Shown piece by piece: positions 13,037 to 23,998 of a stretch of 64,000 nt of DNA. The position numbers were made by a program, and so were the translations under genes. The notes below the pieces were generated by a model. It did not search any database. It was not told the DNA's origin and saw only the letters and a list, made by a program, of their open reading frames with translations. Source of the DNA: Candidatus Neoanaerotignum galli (GTDB lineage Bacteria; Bacillota; Clostridia; Lachnospirales; Anaerotignaceae); NCBI GenBank assembly GCA_904381335.1, contig CAJFIN010000001.1, positions 37,193 through 101,192 of the forward strand, in the 5' to 3' direction. The number at the start of each line of letters is the position of its first letter. Position 1 is the stretch's first letter.

Positions 13037-13683
13037 ATATATGATGATAAAATAACCATAATAAAAATTCATTGCTATTTTCAAGGGAAAAAGTGGATCT
13101 TCCCATTTTCATTTACACCATAGCCATGATAAAAACAAGATAGTATGCCGGATTTGCCTACATCGCATATTGACAAATACCCAGCTAATGATCAAGAGAA
13201 TTTGAAATTACTTTTTTCTGATTTAGTTGATTTAACTAGAAATTATCCTGGATCTTTATCCTTCGGATGGATTTATCTTTTCAACTGAAAAACAGCTCAT
13301 TTTAGATATACGAAATATTGTCTTTATGCCATCCCTTCTTTTTCCACTGAATGATTTCCTCTTTTTACAGTGTCTCATTACTGCCAATCCCTTTCATCAG
13401 CTATGGATCATCCATTGAAGTAGACAAAAATTGTTGTTGCTTTCCACGCCATACGATAGTTCATCTAAGAGAGCTAATGATAAGTTTTCCCCAAAATAGG
13501 AGCTATGCTCTAAAAAACAGTGGATATCCGCCCTTCTTTTCAGCGAAACATGGGGATAACTAGCTTTTTTTCTTCTTTTTCGTTTCTTTTTGAAAGAAAG
13601 ATTCTCTTTCAATAGAAAAATATGGTTGATATACTAAAAGAAACCATTTTAGAACACAAAAGAAAAAAGGAGCGTGACCCATT

Positions 13684-14523
13684 ATGGCAGAAGCCATCCG
13701 TTTTTCTGATTTTTATCCGGTAAAAGACGACAAACAACAGCCACAAATCCAATCGCTGCCCATAGAGCAAATCAAAACCAGTCCAAACCAAAGCCGCCGT
13801 TATCTCTATGATACCTCTCTGGATTCTTTGGTTAAAAGTATTCGGGAGGTTGGCGTACTTCAGCCAATTACCGTGCGAAAAATGGGAGAAGCACAGTATG
13901 AATTGGTTTGTGGAGAGCGAAGGTTACGGGCCGCTCGGCTGGCAGGACAGACCACCATTCCAGCCATACTGCGATCTGCCAATGATGGGAAAAGCGCTCT
14001 GCTGGCGCTGACAGAAAACCTGCAAAGACAAGATTTACATTTTTTAGAAGAAGCAGCTGGCATCCAAAGCCTGATCCAAGAATATGGCCTGACACAAGAA
14101 GAAGCTGCCAGAAAACTGGGAAAAAGCCAATCTGCTATCTCCAATAAGCTTCGGCTTCTTCGGCTCAGTGAGCCCGTAAAAAAAATGATCTTAACACACC
14201 ATCTGACCGAACGTCATGCCCGGGCACTCCTACGAATCCCTCAAGAGCAGCAAATGTTAGAAGTTGTGCATCGAGTTGTAGTAGAAGAATTAAATGTAAA
14301 AAAAACCGAAGAATTGGTATCCCAGGTCATGGCAGACCTACGAGACCAGTTGGTGCAAAGCCATGACCAAAAAGTAAAGCGCAGTTTAGGCGATCTGCGG
14401 CTCATTACCAACAGTGTAAAACAAACAGTGCAGCTGATCCGACAAGCTGGGATCAAAGCCGCTTATGAAATCGAAGAAGAACAGGATAAATGTGAAGTAA
14501 AAATACATATTGAGTTAGGATAA
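13684..14523 (+). CDS. ParB/Spo0J-family protein, Noc-like
   Basis: 279 aa; GERRLRAARLAG CTP-binding motif, TENLQRQDL, HTH LGKSQSAISNKLRLLRL, LTERHARALL, LNVKKTEELV. Confidence 0.9.
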   Translation: MAEAIRFSDFYPVKDDKQQPQIQSLPIEQIKTSPNQSRRYLYDTSLDSLVKSIREVGVLQPITVRKMGEAQYELVCGERRLRAARLAGQTTIPAILRSANDGKSALLALTENLQRQDLHFLEEAAGIQSLIQEYGLTQEEAARKLGKSQSAISNKLRLLRLSEPVKKMILTHHLTERHARALLRIPQEQQMLEVVHRVVVEELNVKKTEELVSQVMADLRDQLVQSHDQKVKRSLGDLRLITNSVKQTVQLIRQAGIKAAYEIEEEQDKCEVKIHIELG

Positions 14524-14625
14524 AGCATCAAATTTCTGTGATATCCTCATCAGGTTTCAAAACAGCCATCTGCTATCCTCTGAAAACCAACGAAAACGAT
14601 AAGATAGAGATCCCACAGAATCCAC

Positions 14626-14655
14626 TTTGATTCATTTTGATTCATTTTGATTCAT
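14626..14655. repeat. Three tandem copies of TTTGATTCAT
   Basis: Exact 10-bp unit x3. Confidence 0.85.
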
Positions 14656-14806
14656 TTTTTGCCAATTGTTAGGCTTCTCTGATTCGCCAGAAAGAACATG
14701 TCAAATCAGTAAGAAACCAAACGATCTCTACCAGACATGAAACCGCCATAGCAACTGCCCTTCTTTATCAGCCATACTTTGAAAAACAATGCCACTTTTT
14801 CAACAA

Positions 14807-14851
14807 AAATATAAAAAAACAGCCAAAAAATATGGCTGTTTTTTTATATTT
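14807..14851. terminator. Bidirectional terminator, 3' of gyrA
   Basis: Perfect 19-bp arms AAATATAAAAAAACAGCCA / TGGCTGTTTTTTTATATTT. Confidence 0.9.
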
Positions 14852-14884
14852 GATCACATGATATGTATTTAATAGAGAGACATT

Positions 14885-17410
14885 TTACGCTTCATCTTCC
14901 GGCAGATCCGCCAAATTTTGAGCAACCAGCGTTTCTAAATCCTCCTGAGGATGAGATGACTGCACATCTTCCACATCTTCTTCCTGGATTTTTGCTACCC
15001 CCACCACTTTGACGCCATCTGCCACTTGAATCAATTTCACACCTTGACTAATCCGGCCAACGGTGGAGATATCTCCCCCACGCAAACGGATAATCACGCC
15101 TTCATTGGTCACCAACATCACTTCTTCTTGGTCATTAATGACGATACTAGAAACCAGAGGACCCGTTTTATCGGTAATGGCATGAATCTTTACCCCTTGT
15201 CCGCCCCGGTTCTGCAAGTGAAATTCTGAGCTGAGGGTACGTTTGCCATACCCATTTTCTGTGACATTTAAAATCTGATCTCCATCCGTGATGATACCGG
15301 CAGAAATCACATAGTCTCCTTCTTTTAACTTAATCGCACGCACCCCGGTGGCCACTCGGCCCATGGCTCGAGCATCTTCCACATGGAAACGGATTCCCAT
15401 ACCATAACGGGTGGCAACAAAAATTTCATCTCCATCTCCTGCTAACAACACCTGAATGAGCGCATCTCCTTCCCGAAGATTGATGGCATTTAGGCCGCCC
15501 TTTCGGATATTCCGATAGCTCATCATATCTGTCCGCTTGATAACGCCCTCTTTGGTTACCATGACAAAATATCTGTCTTTTTGCAGCTTTTTCACTGGGA
15601 TGACAGCAGTAATCGTTTCATCGGCAGAAAGTTCCAACAAATTAACAATGGCTACGCCGCGGGCCGTTCTACCTGCTTCAGGAATCTGATACCCTTTTAG
15701 ACGGTATACCTTACCGAAGTTGGTAAAAAAGAGCACTGTATCCAAATTAGAAGAGATGAAGAGATCTTTGACAAAGTCCTCCTCCCGGGTTTGCATACCG
15801 ATAATGCCTTTACCGCCCCGGTTCTGGCTTCGATACGTATCTAACGGCGTCCGTTTGATGTAATGAAGGTGGGACATGGTAAACACGTCCGTTTCTTCTT
15901 CGATCAAGTCTTCAATATCAATTTCGCCTGGATTATCCAAAATCTCTGTACGGCGGGAATCGGCATATTTTGCTTTAATGGCCAAAATTTCTTCTCGAAT
16001 CACACCATATAACACAGCTTCATCAGCCAAGATAGATTTATAATATTGAATCTTTTGCAGCAGATCCTGATATTCCGCATCAATCTTTTCATGCTCCAAG
16101 CCTTGCAAACGGCGCAGCTGCATTTCCAAAATGGCCTGAGACTGTATTTCAGAAAGCTGAAACCGCTCCATCAGTCTTTCTTTTGCATCATCATAACTTT
16201 CACGGATGGTGCGGATCACCTCATCAATATGATCTAAAGCAATGCGCAGCCCTTCTAAGATATGGGCCCGGCGTTCTGCCTTATCCAAGTCAAACTGGGT
16301 CCGGCGGCGCACCACATCTTCCTGATGCTTGAGATATTCCTCCAAAGCCGTTTTCAGATTGAGAACCTCTGGCCGACCGTCCACCAGCGCCAGCATGATC
16401 ACGCCAAAACTCTCCTGCAGCTGGGTATACTGATACAGCTGGTTTAACACCACATTGGCATTGACATCTTTTTTCAAATCAATGGTAATTTTAATGCCTT
16501 CTCCAGCGGATTGATCTACAATATCCCGAATACCTTCGATCTTTTTCTCCCGCACCAAATCGGCAATTTTTTCCACCAAGCGGGCCTTATTAACCTGATA
16601 AGGGATTTCCGTAATTACAATCTTTTCATACCCATGTCCGGCTGGTTCAATCTCCGCCCGACCACGCACCAAAATCTTTCCTCGGCCCGTACGGTAGGCA
16701 GCTCGGATGCCACTGCGGCCCAAAATAGTAGCACCAGTGGGAAAATCTGGGCCATGGATACACTCTATCAGTTCTTCCACATCCGTTTGACGATGCTCAT
16801 TGATCTGGTTATCAATGATCTTTACTACCCCATCAATCACTTCACCCAAGTTATGCGGCGGAATATTGGTGGCCATACCAACGGCAATACCGGATGACCC
16901 ATTGATGAGCAAATTCGGAATACGAGATGGCAGCACCGAAGGTTCTTTTTCATTACCATCATAGTTTGGCACAAAATCTACGGTATTTTTTTCAATATCC
17001 GCCAACATTTCAGCGGAAATTCGGCTTAACCGTGCCTCGGTATAACGGCTGGCTGCAGCGCCATCACCATCAATGGAGCCAAAATTGCCATGGCCATCCA
17101 CCAATGGATAACGCATAGAAAAATTCTGCGCCATCCGGACCATTGCCTGATAAATAGAGCTATCCCCATGGGGATGATACTTACCCATGGTATCACCCAC
17201 AATACGGGCAGATTTACGATAGCCCTTTGAGGGATCCAGATTCATCTCGTTCATGGCGTAAAGAATCCGGCGGTGCACTGGCTTTAAACCATCCCGCACA
17301 TCGGGCAGAGCCCGGGAAACGATAACGCTCATGGCATAGTCGATATAATATTGCTTCATTTCTTCGCCAATATCGACTTCTATCATTTTATCGATCTGCT
17401 GTTCACTCAT
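14885..17410 (-). CDS. gyrA: DNA gyrase subunit A
   Basis: 841 aa; [30 protein letters not shown] and GyrA-box region QNRGGKG. Confidence 0.98.
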   Translation of the reverse strand: MSEQQIDKMIEVDIGEEMKQYYIDYAMSVIVSRALPDVRDGLKPVHRRILYAMNEMNLDPSKGYRKSARIVGDTMGKYHPHGDSSIYQAMVRMAQNFSMRYPLVDGHGNFGSIDGDGAAASRYTEARLSRISAEMLADIEKNTVDFVPNYDGNEKEPSVLPSRIPNLLINGSSGIAVGMATNIPPHNLGEVIDGVVKIIDNQINEHRQTDVEELIECIHGPDFPTGATILGRSGIRAAYRTGRGKILVRGRAEIEPAGHGYEKIVITEIPYQVNKARLVEKIADLVREKKIEGIRDIVDQSAGEGIKITIDLKKDVNANVVLNQLYQYTQLQESFGVIMLALVDGRPEVLNLKTALEEYLKHQEDVVRRRTQFDLDKAERRAHILEGLRIALDHIDEVIRTIRESYDDAKERLMERFQLSEIQSQAILEMQLRRLQGLEHEKIDAEYQDLLQKIQYYKSILADEAVLYGVIREEILAIKAKYADSRRTEILDNPGEIDIEDLIEEETDVFTMSHLHYIKRTPLDTYRSQNRGGKGIIGMQTREEDFVKDLFISSNLDTVLFFTNFGKVYRLKGYQIPEAGRTARGVAIVNLLELSADETITAVIPVKKLQKDRYFVMVTKEGVIKRTDMMSYRNIRKGGLNAINLREGDALIQVLLAGDGDEIFVATRYGMGIRFHVEDARAMGRVATGVRAIKLKEGDYVISAGIITDGDQILNVTENGYGKRTLSSEFHLQNRGGQGVKIHAITDKTGPLVSSIVINDQEEVMLVTNEGVIIRLRGGDISTVGRISQGVKLIQVADGVKVVGVAKIQEEDVEDVQSSHPQEDLETLVAQNLADLPEDEA

Positions 17411-17428
17411 GCCTTTGCCTCTCTCCCC

Positions 17429-19333
17429 TTAAATATCCAACGTACCATAGGCAGCGTTTTCCCGGATGAAATTTCGTCTTGGCTCCACTTTATCGCCCAT
17501 CAGCATACTAAAGATGGCGTCCGCCTGAATCGCATCATTGAGCTCCACTTTTTTCAAGATCCGATTTTCCTTTGCCATTGTGGTATCCCGCAGCTGGTCA
17601 AAGTCCATCTCGCCCAAACCTTTATAGCGCTGGATATCTTTGATCCCAGTGCGGCCAATTCTATCATACAGAGCTTCTAATTCCTTATCATCATAAACAT
17701 AATAATGCTGTTTATTCTTTTCTACCCGGTATAAAGGCGGTTGAGCCACATACACCTTTTCCTCCGTAATCAACGGCTGCATATACCGGTAAAAGAAGGT
17801 CAAAAGAAGGGTACGAATATGGGCACCATCCACATCTGCATCGGTCATAATCACAATTTTATGATACCGAAGTTTTGAAATATCAAAATCATCAGAAATA
17901 CCCGTACCAAAGGCAGTGATCATATTTTTAATCTCTTCACTGGCCAAAATACGGTCAATCCGGGCCTTTTCCACATTTAAAATTTTTCCCCGCAATGGCA
18001 GCACTGCCTGGGTATGGGGATCTCTAGCCTGTTTTGCAGAACCGCCGGCAGAATCCCCTTCCACCAGATAAATCTCGCAATTTTCTGGATTTTTATCGGT
18101 ACAATCCTGAAGTTTCCCAGGCAAGCGGCTAGAATCCAGGCCCGTTTTCCGGCGCACCAGCTCCCGGGCTTTTTTTGCCGCTTCCCGGGCACGGCTGGCT
18201 ACCAACCCTTTTTCAAAAATCGTCTTACCAATGGCCGGGTTTTCTTCTAAGAAATAGGTCAACTGTTCGCTGACGATACTATCCACAATACCCTTGACTT
18301 CACTATTGCCCAGCTTCGTTTTCGTTTGTCCTTCAAACTGCGGCTCCCGCACCTTGACACTGATGACGGTAGTTAATCCCTCCCGCACATCATCGCCAGT
18401 GAGGTTTTTATCGCTATCTTTCAGCAATCCCATCTTCCTGCCATAGGCATTTAACGTACGCAATAAACCAGATCGAAAGCCAATCAAATGGGTACCGCCA
18501 TCCGTGGTGTTGATATTATTGACAAAGGTATACATATTTTCCGTATACCCATCATTATGCTGGAACGCCACTTCCACCATGACATTATCTTTTTCTCCTT
18601 CGGCATAAAAAATCTTATCATACAAAGGAGTACGGCTTTGATTGATATAGGCGACAAATTCTTTAATACCGCCTTCATAATGAAAACATTCACTCTGCTG
18701 CTGACCGGCTCTGGCATCAACAAGGCAAATTTTCAGCCCTTTGGTTAAAAAAGCAGTCTCCCGCAGACGCTGTTTCAGCACATCATAATCATATTCAATG
18801 GTTTCAAAAATGGCATCATCAGCCAAAAACCGGATTTCCGTCCCCCGCTGCTCGGTCTGGCCAATCACATGCAAAGCCGTCACGGGATGACCCCCATTTT
18901 CATAACGCTGAAAATAGATTTTTCCCTCACTAAATACTTTTACCTCCAGCCATCGGCTTAATGCATTGACCACAGAAGCGCCAACCCCATGCAGACCACC
19001 GGAGACCTTGTATCCTCCACCGCCAAATTTACCGCCGGCATGAAGGATGGTAAAAACCACCTCCACAGCAGAAATACCCTTTTGATGCTGAATACCGGTG
19101 GGAATACCACGGCCATTATCCCGAACGCAAATGACATTGCCCTCTTCCACCGTCACATCGATTTGGGTGCAATAACCTGCTAAAGCCTCATCCACGGCAT
19201 TATCCACGATCTCATACACCAGATGATGCAGGCCCTTACTGCTGGTGGAACCGATATACATCCCTGGCCGTTTCCGCACAGCCTCTAAGCCCTCCAAAAC
19301 CTGGATCTGGTCCTCATTATAATCTCTTGACAT
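17429..19333 (-). CDS. gyrB: DNA gyrase subunit B
   Basis: 634 aa; [58 protein letters not shown]. Confidence 0.98.
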   Translation of the reverse strand: MSRDYNEDQIQVLEGLEAVRKRPGMYIGSTSSKGLHHLVYEIVDNAVDEALAGYCTQIDVTVEEGNVICVRDNGRGIPTGIQHQKGISAVEVVFTILHAGGKFGGGGYKVSGGLHGVGASVVNALSRWLEVKVFSEGKIYFQRYENGGHPVTALHVIGQTEQRGTEIRFLADDAIFETIEYDYDVLKQRLRETAFLTKGLKICLVDARAGQQQSECFHYEGGIKEFVAYINQSRTPLYDKIFYAEGEKDNVMVEVAFQHNDGYTENMYTFVNNINTTDGGTHLIGFRSGLLRTLNAYGRKMGLLKDSDKNLTGDDVREGLTTVISVKVREPQFEGQTKTKLGNSEVKGIVDSIVSEQLTYFLEENPAIGKTIFEKGLVASRAREAAKKARELVRRKTGLDSSRLPGKLQDCTDKNPENCEIYLVEGDSAGGSAKQARDPHTQAVLPLRGKILNVEKARIDRILASEEIKNMITAFGTGISDDFDISKLRYHKIVIMTDADVDGAHIRTLLLTFFYRYMQPLITEEKVYVAQPPLYRVEKNKQHYYVYDDKELEALYDRIGRTGIKDIQRYKGLGEMDFDQLRDTTMAKENRILKKVELNDAIQADAIFSMLMGDKVEPRRNFIRENAAYGTLDI

Positions 19334-19398
19334 ACCCGTCTCTCCTTATTGGTCTATACAAATCTTGTTTTCACAACAAGACTACCCTCGTCACGGAA

Positions 19399-19433
19399 AG
19401 CGGCCTTTGGAAAAACGCTCCCCAAAGGCCGCT
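19399..19433 (-). promoter_or_regulatory. Hairpin in gyrB 5' leader
   Basis: Perfect 12-bp arms AGCGGCCTTTGG / CCAAAGGCCGCT, 11-nt loop. Confidence 0.7.
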
Positions 19434-19446
19434 GTCAACTATAATA

Positions 19447-19474
19447 AGTATATCATAAAAACGGAGTTTTTACA
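19447..19474 (-). promoter_or_regulatory. Putative gyrB promoter
   Basis: Minus strand TTGTAA-16 nt-TATACT about 110 nt upstream of the gyrB start. Confidence 0.55.
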
Positions 19475-19955
19475 AGAGGAATCGCGAGAATATCCCGTAT
19501 AATGGCTCTAATTTGCCATTACCCTTTCTTGTTGTACCCCTATGCGTAGCAAAGAAAAAAAACCAAGTAGAGCAAATAAAGAGAAAAGACGAATGAAAAT
19601 TCCAAAAAAAGGAAAGACAATACAAAAAGATACCCCTATGCCGTTGCAATCATGAGGGGCGAAAAAGAAAAAACCCTTTTTCTCAAAAAAAGGAAAAGGG
19701 GAAAAAGAAAAAACAGCAAGAAAATAAAAATGATCTACAACATTTGAGTCAAAAATATCCAGGAAACATGCGATGACAATGAAACTGCTCTAACCTCCCA
19801 GCGTCCATGAAGACACATCGATTCACCCTGGATCTGACAGAAAAAAACTACCGCACTGCCTTCTAGGAAAGAAAGACATGATGGAAAACGAACGTTCGGA
19901 AAATATGCATTTCTTTCTTGGTATTCTCTTGATCTGTCCTTAATACAAAGACAGG

Positions 19956-21041
19956 TCAAAATTTATCAACTGAAATTTTCCCATTATTTATAGAAAAAAT
20001 TTTAGCTTGTTTTGCCATCGTACTCACAGGACCCTCTACGCCAGTACAAGTGAGAATGGTTTGCAGGCCAACCACAGCCTCCACCAAAAAACGCTGTCTT
20101 CCCTCATCCAGCTCACTAAAGACATCGTCTAATAGCAGCACCGGATTTTGTCCCGTTTCTTCCTGAACTAAAGCGATCTCTGCCAACTTGGCAGAAAGTG
20201 CTGCCGTCCGCTGCTGGCCCTGGCTGCCGAAAAGTTTCACATCATTACCATCGACAAAAAATTGCAGGTCATCTTTATGGGGACCATGTCCTGTGGCGCC
20301 AGAAAAAATATCTCTTTCTAAACTCTGTAACCATTTTTCCTGTAGTTCTTCTGCACGGCAGTTGGGCCGGTAAAGGATAGAAAGATGTTCCCGTCCGCCG
20401 GTGATGGTTTGATAAAAAACACCAGCCACATCAGAAAGCTTGTCTACAAAGGCTTGACGGCTGTGGATCACTTCTGCGGCAAACCGTGCCATCTGTTCTT
20501 CCCAAAGGGGCAGCGTATCCAAAAGGTTTCGTTGTTTTTGCAAGGTTTTTAAGAGCTGATTTCGCTGTTTAAGCACTTTATGATACTGCTGAAGATGGTA
20601 ATAATAGACCCGGCTGAGCTGACAAAGCTCCAAATCCATAAAACGGCGCCGTTCTTGTGGGCCAAGTTTAATCAGCTGCAAATCTTCCGGTGAAAACAAC
20701 ACTGTATAAAGCGTGCCAAATAACTCACCGCTGCGGCGTACCGCAATACCGTTGACAGCCACCCCTTTTTTGCCTTCCCGGCGAAGATGGACATCAATAC
20801 GGTCTTCTCTGCCCATTTGTGATACATAGGCCCGCAGATGGGCCTCCTTTTGGCCAAAGCGCACCATTTGACTATCAAAACGGGTGCGATGGCTGCGGCC
20901 AGTGGCACACAAAAAGACAGATTCCAAAATATTTGTCTTTCCCTGGGCGTTTTCTCCCATCAATAAGTTCACCCCTGGGGAAAAAGTTAAATCCCCAGAG
21001 GCGATATTTCGAAAATCAGACAAGATCAGACGCGTCAGCAT
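19956..21041 (-). CDS. recF: DNA replication/repair protein RecF
   Basis: 361 aa; Walker A GENAQGKTNILE, LLDDVFSELDEGR. Confidence 0.97.
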   Translation of the reverse strand: MLTRLILSDFRNIASGDLTFSPGVNLLMGENAQGKTNILESVFLCATGRSHRTRFDSQMVRFGQKEAHLRAYVSQMGREDRIDVHLRREGKKGVAVNGIAVRRSGELFGTLYTVLFSPEDLQLIKLGPQERRRFMDLELCQLSRVYYYHLQQYHKVLKQRNQLLKTLQKQRNLLDTLPLWEEQMARFAAEVIHSRQAFVDKLSDVAGVFYQTITGGREHLSILYRPNCRAEELQEKWLQSLERDIFSGATGHGPHKDDLQFFVDGNDVKLFGSQGQQRTAALSAKLAEIALVQEETGQNPVLLLDDVFSELDEGRQRFLVEAVVGLQTILTCTGVEGPVSTMAKQAKIFSINNGKISVDKF

Positions 21042-21271
21042 CCGCCCTCCTCCTTTAGGGCCACAGTCACCGTTTCTCCATTTTTCACCTGAACCACATC
21101 TCCGGGATGGATTTTCTTTCCCCGCTCCTGGGCCACTGTGCCATTAACCATCACTTCGCCGGAAGCAATGAGCAATTTGGCATCGGAACCCTGGTCAACA
21201 AGGCCAGCCAATTTCAGCAGCTGACCCAATTTGATAAATTCCGTGTGGATCATTACGGTTTTCATTTTCAT
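21035..21271 (-). CDS. yaaA: S4-domain RNA-binding protein YaaA
   Basis: S4 domain FIKLGQLLKLAGLVDQGSDAKLLIASGEVMVNG between dnaN and recF; start set after the AAAGGAGGAAT SD. Confidence 0.92.
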   Translation of the reverse strand: MKMKTVMIHTEFIKLGQLLKLAGLVDQGSDAKLLIASGEVMVNGTVAQERGKKIHPGDVVQVKNGETVTVALKEEGGC

Positions 21272-21292
21272 TCCTCCTTTCACGCCACTAAC

Positions 21293-22393
21293 TTATAGCC
21301 GCAGGGGCAGGATCAGATATTTATACGAATCCCCCTCTTCTGCCTTGAGAATGCAGGGGCTTAAAGAGGACTGGAAGTAAATGGCCACTTCCTCATCTTC
21401 GATGGCGCGCAGCGCCTCAATACAATATCTTGGGTTAAAAGCAATCAGCAAATCATTTCCTTCCGTATTCAGATACACCTCTTCTCGTGCAGTGCCAATT
21501 TCACTGGAAGCGCTGAGGGTCAGTTTTCCATTGGTAATTTCAAATTTTACCGGCACCTTACGAGCATCTCGAGAGACCAGAGTCGCCCGTTCCAAAGCAG
21601 CAATCAAATCACTGCGGTTTGCCACAATCTTCGTTTTATAATCAGAGCTGAAAGTCTGTTCGTATTTAATATATTCTCCTTCGATGAGCCGGCTTACGAC
21701 TCGGTTGCCTTCAATATCAAAGAGCACCTGTTTTTCTGTGAAATAAATTTTCGTTTCTTCTTGACTATCTTTGAGAATTTTAGCAATTTCCCGGAGGGTT
21801 TTGGCTGGAATGATAGCTCTGATTTGACTATCACCTGTCTGGGCTTGGCTCTTTTTATAACTGATGCGGTATCCATCAACGGCAACAAGGCTTAAAAAAC
21901 CATCTTTTCCTTCCATCAATTCTCCAGAAAGGACAGGTTTTGATTCATCCATGGAAACGCTAAAAATGGTCTCTTGGATCATCGCTTTTAAATCTTGTTC
22001 TTTGACGATTACGGTTTGATTTTTCTCTACTTCCGGTAAAGCAGGAAATTCCTCGGCTTTTTGTCCCATCAGTTGATAACGGGAGGTACCGCAGGTCAAA
22101 AGAATGGATTGGTTCTCTTCTTCTTCCACATGCACTTCATCTCCGCTGACGCGGCGGATGATATCTCCAAAGAGCTTTGCGTCTAAAGCAACCTGCCCTT
22201 CTTTATCCACTTTTGCTGGAATCGGTGCAGAAGCAATGCCCATTTCCAGATCATTAGCGGTTAGATGGATCCCATCAGACGTTGCTTGAATGAGGATGCA
22301 TTCTAGGATGGGTAAAGTGGTGCGTGGATTTACTGCTTTAGATACAATGTTGATGGCATTAAGCAGCTGATCTTTGTTGCAGATGAATTTCAT
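21293..22393 (-). CDS. dnaN: DNA polymerase III beta clamp
   Basis: 366 aa; MKFICNKDQLLNAINIVSKAV...NPRTTLPILE; position next to dnaA. Confidence 0.98.
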   Translation of the reverse strand: MKFICNKDQLLNAINIVSKAVNPRTTLPILECILIQATSDGIHLTANDLEMGIASAPIPAKVDKEGQVALDAKLFGDIIRRVSGDEVHVEEEENQSILLTCGTSRYQLMGQKAEEFPALPEVEKNQTVIVKEQDLKAMIQETIFSVSMDESKPVLSGELMEGKDGFLSLVAVDGYRISYKKSQAQTGDSQIRAIIPAKTLREIAKILKDSQEETKIYFTEKQVLFDIEGNRVVSRLIEGEYIKYEQTFSSDYKTKIVANRSDLIAALERATLVSRDARKVPVKFEITNGKLTLSASSEIGTAREEVYLNTEGNDLLIAFNPRYCIEALRAIEDEEVAIYFQSSLSPCILKAEEGDSYKYLILPLRL

Positions 22394-22442
22394 GGTGCAT
22401 AACTCCTTTCGGGATAACTTACTGTATATAATTAATGGATTT

Positions 22443-22566
22443 TAGTCGTAGTAGTCGTAGGGGCTGTGAGTTTGGTGGATAAATGGCATCAGGTTAGAAA
22501 ACACTGGAAAAATGGTTGCGGACAACCATGTCGATAACTGGAAAAAAATTTAAAAGGTTATCCACA
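22443..22566 (-). promoter_or_regulatory. oriC unwinding-region candidate: DnaA boxes plus variant DnaA-trio run
   Basis: Minus strand: TTATCGACA (22529-22537), TTATCCACC (22474-22482), 13-nt spacer, then CTA-CGA-CTA-CTA-CGA-CTA (22443-22460); plus-strand TTATCCACA at 22558-22566. Confidence 0.65.
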
Positions 22567-22644
22567 GTTTTCACACACCCATCCACAAGGCTGATTTCTT
22601 CCACAAATACTCCACGGATTTTCCACGATGAAATAGTGGAAAAC

Positions 22645-23958
22645 TTAAATCCCTTTGATCCGTTTTTCCAGTTCAAGAATGGTTTTTTGCAGTTCTGGCT
22701 CTTTTTCCATGTCTTTTTCAATTTTGTTGCAGGCATGCAGCACCGTAGTATGGTCACGACCGCCAAAATCTTCCCCAATTTTACTTAAAGATACATCCAA
22801 GTGTTTTCGGCATAAATACATAGCAATTTGCCTGGGATAAGCAATGTTTTTCGGTTTTTTATTGCCACGGATATCCGCTGGCGTAATTTGATAAAAGTTA
22901 CAGATCACATCGATGATGAAACTGGTGGTGATTTGTTTTTGTGTTTGATCGCCGTAGATATCTTTTAATGCTTCTTCTGCCAGCTCAACCGTAATTTCTC
23001 GGTTTGTCAGTTGAGAATAAGCCACAATCCGGGTCAATGCCCCTTCTAATTCTCGGATATTGGTTTCGATGCAGCGGGCAATATAGGCTAATACGCTATC
23101 TTGCACAACGCAATGTTCGCTTTTTGCTTTATTTCGCAAAATGGCAATTCTGGTTTCCAAATCTGGCGGCTGGATATCGGCAATAAGTCCGCCTTCAAAC
23201 CGGCTACGCAGCCGATCTTCCAAGGTTTTGATCTCACGCGGCGGCCGGTCAGAGCTAAGGATGATTTGTTTTTGAGAGCCGTGCAAAGCATTAAAGGTAT
23301 GGAAAAATTCTTCTTGCGTGCGTTCTTTTTGGGCAATAAACTGAATATCATCGATGAGCAGAACATCAATATTGCGGTATTTATTTCGAAATTCCTCGTT
23401 TTTATTGCTGCTGATGGCATTGATCAGTTCATTGGTGAAAGTTTCACTGGTGACATAGAGCACTTTTGCTTTAGGATTTTTATTCAGGATATAATGGGCA
23501 ATAGAATGCATCAAATGGGTTTTGCCCAAACCTACATTTCCATATAGGAATAGAGGATTATATGCTTTGGCAGGCGCTTCCGCCACGGCCAGGCTGGCAG
23601 CATGGGCCATACGGTTGCTATTGCCCACAACAAAGGTTTCAAAAACATATTTTGGGTTTAAATTTGGCTGTGGAAAAGCATTTGGTTCCTGGGCAGATTC
23701 CACAGACTGGCAAAATTCTTCTGTTACCACGCTGATTTCATAACTATGGCTGGTGAGCTGTAAAACGGCATTTTTGATCAGGCGCAGGTATTTATTTTCC
23801 AGCTGTTCTTTGGCATAATCATTTTCGGCCATTAAAATAAAATCGTGCCCATCGATTTTAATGAGTTTGGTGGGCACGATCCAAGTATTGAAATCGATGC
23901 TAGACATACTATTTTCCAGCAGTTTTTTTGTCTGCTGCCATAATGTATTGAGATCCAT
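22645..23958 (-). CDS. dnaA: Chromosomal replication initiator DnaA
   Basis: 437 aa from MDLNTLWQQ; NPLFLYGNVGLGKTHLMHSI, DDIQFIAQKERTQEEFFHTFN, GGRDHTTVLHACNKI. Confidence 0.98.
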   Translation of the reverse strand: MDLNTLWQQTKKLLENSMSSIDFNTWIVPTKLIKIDGHDFILMAENDYAKEQLENKYLRLIKNAVLQLTSHSYEISVVTEEFCQSVESAQEPNAFPQPNLNPKYVFETFVVGNSNRMAHAASLAVAEAPAKAYNPLFLYGNVGLGKTHLMHSIAHYILNKNPKAKVLYVTSETFTNELINAISSNKNEEFRNKYRNIDVLLIDDIQFIAQKERTQEEFFHTFNALHGSQKQIILSSDRPPREIKTLEDRLRSRFEGGLIADIQPPDLETRIAILRNKAKSEHCVVQDSVLAYIARCIETNIRELEGALTRIVAYSQLTNREITVELAEEALKDIYGDQTQKQITTSFIIDVICNFYQITPADIRGNKKPKNIAYPRQIAMYLCRKHLDVSLSKIGEDFGGRDHTTVLHACNKIEKDMEKEPELQKTILELEKRIKGI

Positions 23959-23998
23959 CCGTATCCTCCTTTTTTGCTCGGGCAGCAAAAGCGGGTAG

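Noticed and set aside
17301-21800. Noc-binding-site-like CCCGGG occurrences (e.g. GAGCCCGGGAAACG near 17310; TTTCCCGGAGGG near 21787)
   Set aside because: Only half-site matches to ATTTCCCGGGAAAT and located inside gyrA/dnaN coding sequence.
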